Made by a program: the position numbers and the translations under genes. Positions 17,647-25,004 of a stretch of 32,271 nucleotides of DNA are shown piece by piece. Numbering within the stretch: the stretch's first letter is position 1; every line of letters starts with the position of its first letter. The DNA is from Candidatus Gottesmanbacteria bacterium (GTDB lineage: Bacteria; Patescibacteriota; Microgenomatia; UBA10105), in contig JAHFKJ010000016.1 of the NCBI GenBank assembly GCA_023245415.1, positions 1 through 32,271 of the forward strand. Direction: 5' to 3'. The notes beneath the pieces were generated by a model that was given only the letters and a program-made list of their open reading frames with translations, did not search any database and was not told where the DNA came from.

Positions 17647-18663
17647 TTAAACTGGAGTAGTAATGTCGTTAAATATTATTCTTTTATCTTTTGGATATTC
17701 AGTAAAAGGCGATATTTGTTTTTTTATACTCATCGCTAATCGTTTTTGGTCGAGCGCAGCTTTAGAACTTTCATACCTAATTGTATCGCTAATACACAGA
17801 AGATTTGCCGGACCAAATATCTGTTGTCCAGTTAAATCTGGGCGATTGTAAATTTGTTCATCTTGTTCTGCCCAGACTAAACGATAATTGGGATCGATAA
17901 CTCCGGCTATTTGACCGCAATAATCATTTCCTGGGATATGAAGCCGATGTCTGATTTGATTGACTTTATGTCTTAATCCTGCCGGACCGGCTACCAGATT
18001 TATAGTATCAACTGAATCAGGGTGAATCCCGGCATTATTTAGACCGGCGATGATACTTGTGGGACTGGCTCCGCTGGCTTCAACAGCAAATACCAACAGA
18101 ATATGTTTTCCGGCAAATGTCTCATAACCTTCAGGCATTTCAACCTCAACATGTAAATCACGTCCCTGTTTAGCACGAAAGACTTTTATAGGTTCGTGAT
18201 GGGTATTTTTCAAATCTAATTGTGATACCAGGAAACGTCCGGCTTCTCCAACTGGAGCTAACACGGCGTCTTTTGCGTTTGGTTTATATTTTAAGTGTTT
18301 TCTCCATAAATCAGAAAATGCAAATCCTAATTTCTCTGCATAATTTCGACGATTATAGTAGCCTGCATAAGGATCAACCGTTAACGGATGATTGGCTAAC
18401 TCAGTTATTTCTCTTAAAAGCTGTAGATCTCCTCCGTACTCTGTAGTAAGTGCTCCTGCTGTTTCTTTGGGATGGTTTTGGCCAAATAACTTTGCCGCAT
18501 TGGGAAAAATTGCGGTTGTTAATTTTCCCTGATTATGTGTAGTTACCCGAACTAACTCTGCTCCAAGAGACCAGGTGGTGGTCACAGGTTCACCATAAGC
18601 AACAAAAGCTCGTCTGAAATTTGAAGGTGGTAGTGGTGTGCTTTTTGCTTCAATGACAGTCAT
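17647..18663 (-). CDS. Phosphoribosyltransferase-like (uracil PRTase-like fold) protein
   Basis: LLVFAVEASGASPTSIIAGLNNAGIHPDSVDTINLVAGPAGL resembles the PRPP-binding region of UPRT-type proteins. Confidence 0.4.
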   Translation of the reverse strand: MTVIEAKSTPLPPSNFRRAFVAYGEPVTTTWSLGAELVRVTTHNQGKLTTAIFPNAAKLFGQNHPKETAGALTTEYGGDLQLLREITELANHPLTVDPYAGYYNRRNYAEKLGFAFSDLWRKHLKYKPNAKDAVLAPVGEAGRFLVSQLDLKNTHHEPIKVFRAKQGRDLHVEVEMPEGYETFAGKHILLVFAVEASGASPTSIIAGLNNAGIHPDSVDTINLVAGPAGLRHKVNQIRHRLHIPGNDYCGQIAGVIDPNYRLVWAEQDEQIYNRPDLTGQQIFGPANLLCISDTIRYESSKAALDQKRLAMSIKKQISPFTEYPKDKRIIFNDITTPV

Positions 18664-18687
18664 ATATTTTACAGTCTCCCAACCACA

Positions 18688-18721
18688 AAAAAAGAGTCTT
18701 TTTGGCGAAAAGCTCTTTTAA
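18688..18721 (-). terminator. Intrinsic terminator for the 18811-19521 gene
   Basis: Minus strand AAAAGAGCTTTTcgccAAAAAGACTCTTTTTTT: hairpin with T-run. Confidence 0.65.
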
Positions 18722-18810
18722 TAATAGTTAATTAATTATACCATTTTGAGGCTAATTTGCAAACAGGTAACCGATCATTTTTTACACTTGTCCTGACAGC
18801 TTAAATAAAA

Positions 18811-19521
18811 TCAAAGCTTAGCTTTGAAGAGAAAAAGGAGAAAGTGTAGAACTAATGCGTTGACTGTGAGAATCACGAGATTAATCCCAATCACGATTCC
18901 CAAAGTATAACTGAGATTGAGTAGCAGGATGTTTGCAATTTGTAAGAGCTGGCCGGTGAGAGCGATGCGCAGGCCAAAATAGTAGCTTAAGAAGCCGAGA
19001 ATTGCCAAGATGAGGAAAATACCGAGCGAACCTTCCAGATCTTTTTTTGAGGAGAACATACTATTGGATATGGCAAAAAGAAAATAGCCAATCAATAGGG
19101 TTAAACCAGCTCTTTGGATGAGGATAGTTGTCTGAGAAATGAATGTCTGCCACACATACAGCAAACTTATTGTCATGATAAGTCCTACTAAAAATGGTGC
19201 AATCCCTACCAAAAAGCGTCGGATCTGATCAGTGTTACCAATTTTAAGTGAACCCATTTTGACTTCCTGGGTGTTTTTGTCTGCTGATTCAACAAGGGGA
19301 ATGAAGCTTATTTCTCCGGTGGGAACTCGCAGAATTTCCGCGATCATCAGATGTGCCAGTTCATGAATGATGGTGCCGGGTAGATAGATGATCGTTAAGA
19401 TCGATATCGCGATACTTCTTACACGTACGATTCGAAGTAGCAAATTATAGAGAATTGAAGTTAGGTGAGATGACAGGAAATATAGGATGAGAAGTTCAGC
19501 GATGATGGTTAAAATAAGCAT
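18811..19521 (-). CDS. Membrane metallopeptidase-like protein (M50-like HExxH)
   Basis: TIIHELAHLMIAEIL within a multi-TM protein. Confidence 0.6.
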   Translation of the reverse strand: MLILTIIAELLILYFLSSHLTSILYNLLLRIVRVRSIAISILTIIYLPGTIIHELAHLMIAEILRVPTGEISFIPLVESADKNTQEVKMGSLKIGNTDQIRRFLVGIAPFLVGLIMTISLLYVWQTFISQTTILIQRAGLTLLIGYFLFAISNSMFSSKKDLEGSLGIFLILAILGFLSYYFGLRIALTGQLLQIANILLLNLSYTLGIVIGINLVILTVNALVLHFLLFLFKAKL

Positions 19522-19683
19522 AAGAAATTTAGAGAAAAAGTATTATGAAGTTTTGAATTAATGATAATAAGAAATAAAGATTTTGTTATAACTTTTTCTT
19601 TATTCCTTGACTACTTCATTTCTTAATCTCTTTTTTCTAATCTTATTATACCAGAGGGAAATATGGTAAAATTTACTTTTATT

Positions 19684-19699
19684 GCCGGGGTGATTCAGT
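19684..19699 (+). pseudogene. Candidate 5' tRNA relic (GCCGGGGTGATTCAGT)
   Basis: Matches a tRNA acceptor 5' strand plus start of D-arm; pairs with TCCCGGC at 19885-19891. Confidence 0.5.
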
Positions 19700-19730
19700 T
19701 CCGCCTTCGGCGGATAAAGTCCGAGCAAGT
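19700..19730. repeat. REP-like palindrome upstream of tRNA-Thr
   Basis: CCGCC-TTC-GGCGG hairpin; reverse complement starts ACTTGCTCGG like other members. Confidence 0.45.
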
Positions 19731-19747
19731 CAAATATTTACATTATT

Positions 19748-19819
19748 GCCCGAGTGGCTCAGTGGTAGAGCGAGTACTTGGTAAGTACTAGGTCGGGGGT
19801 TCGATTCCCCCCTCGGGCT
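19748..19819 (+). tRNA. tRNA-Thr (anticodon GGT), CCA not encoded
   Basis: Acceptor GCCCGAG/CTCGGGC, D-stem GCTC/GAGC, anticodon stem AGTAC/GTACT with loop TTGGTAA, T-arm GGGGG-TTCGATT-CCCCC. Confidence 0.95.
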
Positions 19820-19825
19820 CAAATC

Positions 19826-19862
19826 GCAAGCGCAGGCGTGGATGTAAACCACGCGAGCAAGT
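19826..19862. repeat. REP-like palindrome downstream of tRNA-Thr
   Basis: GCGTGG-ATGTAAA-CCACGC hairpin; reverse complement ACTTGCTCGCGTGGTTTACATCCACGCC matches the lepA-upstream element with a compensatory change. Confidence 0.65.
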
Positions 19863-19876
19863 AAGATTGATTTGGG

Positions 19877-19893
19877 GATCCCTTTCCCGGCTC
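19877..19893 (+). pseudogene. Candidate 3' tRNA relic (GATCCCTTTCCCGGCTC)
   Basis: 3' T-stem/acceptor-like strand complementary to the relic at 19684. Confidence 0.5.
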
Positions 19894-19952
19894 AAGCAGA
19901 CTGAAATATTTAGACAAATGAATTTATTCTTCAACTGGGTTACAATGGAATT

Positions 19953-22190
19953 ATGCCCGAACTAGTTCACCTGCAAATCCGTAATCCCAAAGATGACGAA
20001 ACGCCCATTGAAGCGGCGACGCAGATATTTTCCTCAATTCTGCCGAGTTTTTTACCCTGGTGGAAGCGCTTTTATATCCGGCCAAAGATTTATTCATTTG
20101 AACTGTATTTATTTGCCCAAACCGTTTATTTTTACGTCACAGTCCCAACACCAGCCGAGACATTCATGACTTCTTTGGTGACGTCTTCTTTTCCCAATAG
20201 CGTGGTCGTCAAAACTGCCGATCCACTCGAGCAAATTTTAAAAACATCCTACACTTCAGTTGGGCAAGTTGTGTCGTCTCTGTATTATCTACCCACCAAA
20301 ACGTATCAGGATTTTCGCGACATCGATCCGATGTCGAGTGTTTTGGGTTTTTTATCGAAACGCTTACCCAATGAAGTCGCCGCTATTCAAATTTTAGTCA
20401 CTCCGGCGTGTTTTCCCTGGGCTGATAAAACAGTCGCCTTTGCCAAGCAGCTGATTCATGATGAGACTGCGGTAAAATATGTCCAGAATCCGCAAAAATT
20501 ACTGATGATGAAAAAAGCTTCCTTTCAAGGTGGTAAAGCCCTGATACGACTCTTGACGGGCGCCAGTCAAGCCGATCTATCGTATCCATTGCTCGTGCAA
20601 CTGGCTGGTACGTTTGGGTCTTTTTCACTGGGTGAAGGCAGTCAATATGGATTTAAACGGCGGATGTTTGCGCCAAATCGTTTGATTAACCGGGTTAAAA
20701 AACGCAGTACATATTATTTTGAAAATAGATTTCAAGTCCTCAATGCCCAGGAACTGGCTACCATTTGGCATCCGCCGGGGTTTTTGCTCGGAGGCATTAA
20801 AAATATTGCCTGGGGAAAAACACTGTCAGGGGAGCCGCCGGAAAATATTCCCATTGCTAAATCAGCTTCAGAAGAAGAAAAGAAAGACACCAATTATTTT
20901 GCGACGACCGAATATAAAAGTGAAGAACAAATTTTTGGCATCCGCACCTCAGACCGGCGCAAACATGTCTATATTATGGGCAAAACGGGTGCGGGTAAAT
21001 CGACGCTCATTGCAAATATGGCGATTGACGATATTCGCAAAGGCAGAGGAGTGGGGATTGTCGATCCGCATGGAGACTTGTCGGAAATCATTTTAGATTA
21101 TATTCCCAACCGGCGTGTCAATGATGTGGTTTATCTCGAACCATTTGACACCGAAAGGCCATTTCATTTGAATGTTTTGGAAAATAAAAATCGCCTGCAC
21201 AAAGATCTTATAGCTTCAGGAATTGTGTCGATATTTTACAAACTGTATGCACAGAGCTGGGGACCCCGACTTGAGTACATTTTGCGCAACGTGATTATGA
21301 CCCTTTTGGAGATTCCCAATGCGACGCTTGTCGATGCCCTCTCACTTTTAGGCGACAGGAATTATCGCGCGAAACATATCCCTGGACTTCAAGATCAGGT
21401 CATCAAAGATTTCTGGCTGAGAGAATTTGATAAAATGCCCGATAAATTACGCGCCGAAGCCATCTCGCCAATTCAAAATAAAGTCGGCCAGTTTGTCTCT
21501 TCGCAAATGATCAGAAACGTCATCGGCAGTCCCAAATCTACTATTGATCTGGATGAGATCATGAATGAGGGCAAAATTTTGATCTTAAATTTATCCCAAG
21601 GCAAATTGGGCGAGGACAATGCCTCACTTTTGGGCGCGATGATCATCACACGCATTCAACTGGCAGCCATGTCGCGAGCGTATGCGAAGGAAGAAGATCG
21701 CAAAGATTTTTTCCTGTATGTTGATGAATTCCAAAACTTTGCCACGGGCTCATTCGTCAAAATCCTGTCAGAAGCGCGTAAATATCGACTATCTCTAACT
21801 ATGGCAAATCAGTACATTGAACAGTTAGAACTGGATATTCAGCGCGCTATATTTGGCAATATTGCTACTCTGATGACTTTTGTCGTGGGCGCCCGCGATG
21901 CTTACATTCTGTCCAAAGAATACGGCGAAATTTATTCAGAAAATGATCTGGTGGCTCTGGGTAAATATGAAATTGTGCTGAAGTTGTGTATTGATGGGCT
22001 ATCTTCGGCGCCATTCCCAGCCAAGACTCTGCCCTTACCAGCGGTTAAAAATGACAACCGGGCCAAAATTGTGAAGCTATCAAAAGAAAAATGGGGCAGA
22101 AAAGTCGTGGCTAAGCCCGTGAAAACCCTGAAAGTTGAAACAAAAGAAGAACCTCAGGCAGCTACTGAAAATACCAATCCTTTGCACTGA
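19953..22190 (+). CDS. VirD4/TraG-like type IV secretion/conjugation ATPase
   Basis: Walker A MGKTGAGKSTL, GRGVGIVDPHGDL, FFLYVDEFQNFATGSFVKILSEARKYRLSLTMANQY. Confidence 0.85.
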   Translation: MPELVHLQIRNPKDDETPIEAATQIFSSILPSFLPWWKRFYIRPKIYSFELYLFAQTVYFYVTVPTPAETFMTSLVTSSFPNSVVVKTADPLEQILKTSYTSVGQVVSSLYYLPTKTYQDFRDIDPMSSVLGFLSKRLPNEVAAIQILVTPACFPWADKTVAFAKQLIHDETAVKYVQNPQKLLMMKKASFQGGKALIRLLTGASQADLSYPLLVQLAGTFGSFSLGEGSQYGFKRRMFAPNRLINRVKKRSTYYFENRFQVLNAQELATIWHPPGFLLGGIKNIAWGKTLSGEPPENIPIAKSASEEEKKDTNYFATTEYKSEEQIFGIRTSDRRKHVYIMGKTGAGKSTLIANMAIDDIRKGRGVGIVDPHGDLSEIILDYIPNRRVNDVVYLEPFDTERPFHLNVLENKNRLHKDLIASGIVSIFYKLYAQSWGPRLEYILRNVIMTLLEIPNATLVDALSLLGDRNYRAKHIPGLQDQVIKDFWLREFDKMPDKLRAEAISPIQNKVGQFVSSQMIRNVIGSPKSTIDLDEIMNEGKILILNLSQGKLGEDNASLLGAMIITRIQLAAMSRAYAKEEDRKDFFLYVDEFQNFATGSFVKILSEARKYRLSLTMANQYIEQLELDIQRAIFGNIATLMTFVVGARDAYILSKEYGEIYSENDLVALGKYEIVLKLCIDGLSSAPFPAKTLPLPAVKNDNRAKIVKLSKEKWGRKVVAKPVKTLKVETKEEPQAATENTNPLH

Positions 22191-22497
22191 CTTCTTTTGG
22201 TAAATTTCTCTCACACTCGTCTAATACTTCTAACATGAGATCATTCAGTTCTTTGAGTGCTGCGCTGTTTTGGAGTGTATTTTGAATTAGACTTACAAAA
22301 GATTCAGGAGAGATTTTATCTGGTCGCTGGCTTAAGAACTTAAGTTGTGCACTGGGAAGGTATTTAATTAGTACCGGATCAACTGCAGCTTGTAATGCTT
22401 GCTGTAAAGTTAGATAAATCTCTTGTTTGAATTCACGAGATATCGCAGATTTTTCAATTCGCAGGGTTATTTGTTCTAAACGTTTTTCGACCGTCAC
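22162..22497 (-). CDS. Hypothetical helical protein, overlapping the 3' end of the ATPase gene
   Basis: 111 aa; TATAAT six nt before the GTG start on the minus strand. Confidence 0.5.
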   Translation of the reverse strand: MTVEKRLEQITLRIEKSAISREFKQEIYLTLQQALQAAVDPVLIKYLPSAQLKFLSQRPDKISPESFVSLIQNTLQNSAALKELNDLMLEVLDECERNLPKEVSAKDWYFQ

Positions 22498-22519
22498 AAG
22501 CTTATTATACTATGAGTGA

Positions 22520-23380
22520 TTAAACGCGTATAGCCGGTCGCGGAGACAAAGGATGCATTATCCACGCAGCTGCGTTTGCGGCATCTTCTTTAGCTCGATC
22601 ATAAATAGGTATAGCAACTTCAAACACTTTTCCCACAATTGGGCCTACAATTTTTTCTGGAATGATCATGCCCAATTTATCTTCAGCCCTATGCAAAAGA
22701 ATTGAAGGTACATGTTCCGCTGCGCGAGGTATAAATGGAAGAAAAGCAGAAGGAATAGCATTTGCGATAGTCATTTGCCATGCCATATCTGCCAAAGAAC
22801 CGGCACTTCCAGCCACGATTCCTGTGGCATGTCCCATAGCTTTTACAGGTAGCTGCAATACTTTATGATTTGGCATGTGCTTTGCGATAGCAGCCCATTG
22901 TTTTCGTTTAGTAGCATACAAACCATTTGGTTCGTAAGGAAAATGTTCATTTATAACTTGGTGCGAAGCATGGAGCATTTTTCCCAGTCCCGCAGGCATT
23001 GGCGGTACTTTTTCCTTTCTGGTTCGCTTTTTTCCAGTTGATTCTCCGCCACCAGCTGCTCCATTCATCTCTTTGGCTTGTTGAGCACGGTGCGCGTCAA
23101 CTTCTGCTCGTAAATATTCTGCATATTTAATATAAGGCTCAGCTCTTTGGCTCCAGGGGACAAATCGCTGTTGTTTTGCTTCTTCTTCCGCGGCATTTGT
23201 GGCGCGATTTTTCTGGTCACGTTCAGCTTTAGCTTTTGCCCGTCGCAATCGTGCTTCTGCTTTTTCTTTCGCATCAAGTATCATTTTCTCATATTCGTAT
23301 TTCCAACGAGCTGATTCAGCCTCTGCTTGAGCGCGGTTAGCTTTGAATTGGGCTCTTTGTGTAGTATCACTTTCTACCAT
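22520..23380 (-). CDS. Hypothetical protein with N-terminal coiled coil
   Basis: Charged Ala/Lys/Glu-rich N-terminus followed by hydrophobic C-terminal region. Confidence 0.5.
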   Translation of the reverse strand: MVESDTTQRAQFKANRAQAEAESARWKYEYEKMILDAKEKAEARLRRAKAKAERDQKNRATNAAEEEAKQQRFVPWSQRAEPYIKYAEYLRAEVDAHRAQQAKEMNGAAGGGESTGKKRTRKEKVPPMPAGLGKMLHASHQVINEHFPYEPNGLYATKRKQWAAIAKHMPNHKVLQLPVKAMGHATGIVAGSAGSLADMAWQMTIANAIPSAFLPFIPRAAEHVPSILLHRAEDKLGMIIPEKIVGPIVGKVFEVAIPIYDRAKEDAANAAAWIMHPLSPRPAIRV

Positions 23381-23441
23381 ATTTTATCCTTAAGATACCC
23401 AGTACCATACCACATTCCAGCTTATAATTCAAGTGTGCTGG

Positions 23442-23500
23442 TGAGGCTAATTTAGCCTCATATTTAAAGCTAAGCTTTTTATCCGTCAAAGCTTAGCTTT
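23442..23500. repeat. Two adjacent perfect hairpins: TGAGGCTAA-T-TTAGCCTCA and AAAGCTAAGCTTT-N9-AAAGCTTAGCTTT
   Basis: Exact inverted repeats. Confidence 0.8.
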
Positions 23501-23567
23501 ATTGGACAATCTACATTTTATCCGTTATAGCATAGCTTTTTCTGATCTGCCGCCCTGCGTGACACCC

Positions 23568-23596
23568 TTGACAGCGTATATTTTGTATTGTACCAT
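23568..23596 (+). promoter_or_regulatory. Promoter TTGACA-N17-TACCAT, 8 nt before ATG
   Basis: ATG at 23605. Confidence 0.65.
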
Positions 23597-23604
23597 CATG
23601 TACA

Positions 23605-23922
23605 ATGAACCTGCAGGATCTTATTGCAAAAGCAGATGAGTTTGAATGGGATGAGGGGAATACGGATAAAAATTGGGATTCACACCGAGTGCGTAATGAG
23701 GAAGCTGAAGAGGTGTTTTCAAATGAACCGAAACTACTGAGTGAAGACAAAAAGCATTCAGAAAAAGAACCGCGATATTTTTGCTTAGGCCAGACTTATA
23801 AAGGACGAACGATGTTAGTCAGTTTTACTCTAAGACGAGATCATATTAGAATCATTTCAGCTCGAGACATGAGCCGAAAAGAAAGGAAAATATATGAAAA
23901 AATTATTAAAACCAATTCCTGA
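23605..23922 (+). CDS. BrnT-family toxin
   Basis: FEWDEGNTDKNWDSHRVRNEEAEEVF and RDHIRIISARDMSRKERKIYEK. Confidence 0.75.
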   Translation: MNLQDLIAKADEFEWDEGNTDKNWDSHRVRNEEAEEVFSNEPKLLSEDKKHSEKEPRYFCLGQTYKGRTMLVSFTLRRDHIRIISARDMSRKERKIYEKIIKTNS

Positions 23923-24181
23923 CTTTATGACCGAAAATGAAGAGCGGGATTTTTGGGCTACTCATGATTCAACAGATTATGTAGATTGGAACAATGCAAT
24001 TATCAATCCAAAATTTCCCAACTTAAAGCCATCTAGAAAGTCAGTGACGCTGCGCTTACCAGAATGGCTTTTATCAGATTTGAAAACTGTGGCCAATAAA
24101 AAAGACGTGCCATACCAGTCACTGATGAAAGTGTATTTGGCCGAAAAAGTTAAAGAGGAATTTGATCAGAAAAACCGCTAA
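23894..24181 (+). CDS. BrnA-like/CopG antitoxin
   Basis: SVTLRLPEWLLSDLKTVANKKDVPYQSLMKVYL; overlaps the toxin gene. Confidence 0.7.
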   Translation: MKKLLKPIPDFMTENEERDFWATHDSTDYVDWNNAIINPKFPNLKPSRKSVTLRLPEWLLSDLKTVANKKDVPYQSLMKVYLAEKVKEEFDQKNR

Positions 24182-24241
24182 AGTTTTTCCTCTAGCACAT
24201 TTCATATGCCCATCTTTGACAGAGATATCCCCCAAAACATA

Positions 24242-24271
24242 TTGACACTTGTATATGCATCGTCATACAAT
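24242..24271 (+). promoter_or_regulatory. Promoter TTGACA-N18-TACAAT, 8 nt before ATG
   Basis: ATG at 24280. Confidence 0.7.
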
Positions 24272-24279
24272 TCAAAAAG

Positions 24280-24552
24280 ATGAAGCGGTTTGAGTGGAAT
24301 AAAGAGAAAAATGAGTGGTTAAAAGAGAATCGAGGAGTATATTTTGAGGAGGTTGCCGAACTTATCACAAAAGGCGATGTGCTTGATAGGTTAAAGCATC
24401 CAAACAGTCAGAAATTTCCACGACAATTTATGTTTGTTGTTAAACTACGGGATTATGTATATTTTGTGCCATTTGTCGAAGATGGGGAAAAATACTTTTT
24501 GAAAACTATTATTCCGAGTAGAAAAGCAAAGCGAGATTATTTGAAAAAATGA
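24280..24552 (+). CDS. BrnT-like (DUF4258-like) toxin
   Basis: FEWNKEKNEWLKENRGVYFEEVAELI ... YFLKTIIPSRKAKRDYLKK. Confidence 0.55.
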   Translation: MKRFEWNKEKNEWLKENRGVYFEEVAELITKGDVLDRLKHPNSQKFPRQFMFVVKLRDYVYFVPFVEDGEKYFLKTIIPSRKAKRDYLKK

Positions 24553-24565
24553 AGAAAGGAGAAAT

Positions 24566-24859
24566 ATGACCAAATTTCCTAAAAATCCATTTAAAAATTT
24601 ACAACTTGATCAAAAGGAGAAAGAAACTCTTAAGGCTTATGAAAAAGGTGAGTTTAAATCAATGCCTCTTACAAAACTAGAATTAAAAAAGTATCAAGAG
24701 GCAGCTCGTTATACTCTGCGGCTCATGAAAAAGAATAAACAAATTAGCGTGCGCATTAATGAAGATGTCTTAAACAAACTTAAAGTCAAAGCGGTACAGG
24801 AGGGGATTCCCTACCAGACGCTCATTGGCTCGATTATCTATAAATACGTAAATAGCTGA
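24566..24859 (+). CDS. BrnA-like antitoxin
   Basis: QISVRINEDVLNKLKVKAVQEGIPYQTLIGSIIYKYVN; GAAAGGAG Shine-Dalgarno. Confidence 0.65.
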   Translation: MTKFPKNPFKNLQLDQKEKETLKAYEKGEFKSMPLTKLELKKYQEAARYTLRLMKKNKQISVRINEDVLNKLKVKAVQEGIPYQTLIGSIIYKYVNS

Positions 24860-25004
24860 TCGGTTAAGTGACAAAGAAAGTATATGAAAAAACAAACAGA
24901 TAATGAGGCATTAAATCAGGGACTCCCATTGTCTAAAAGCTACCCCCCGGTTAGATTCAGTTACCGGTCAACCCTTAAGAAGCCGTCATCAGAAGCTATT
25001 TTGT

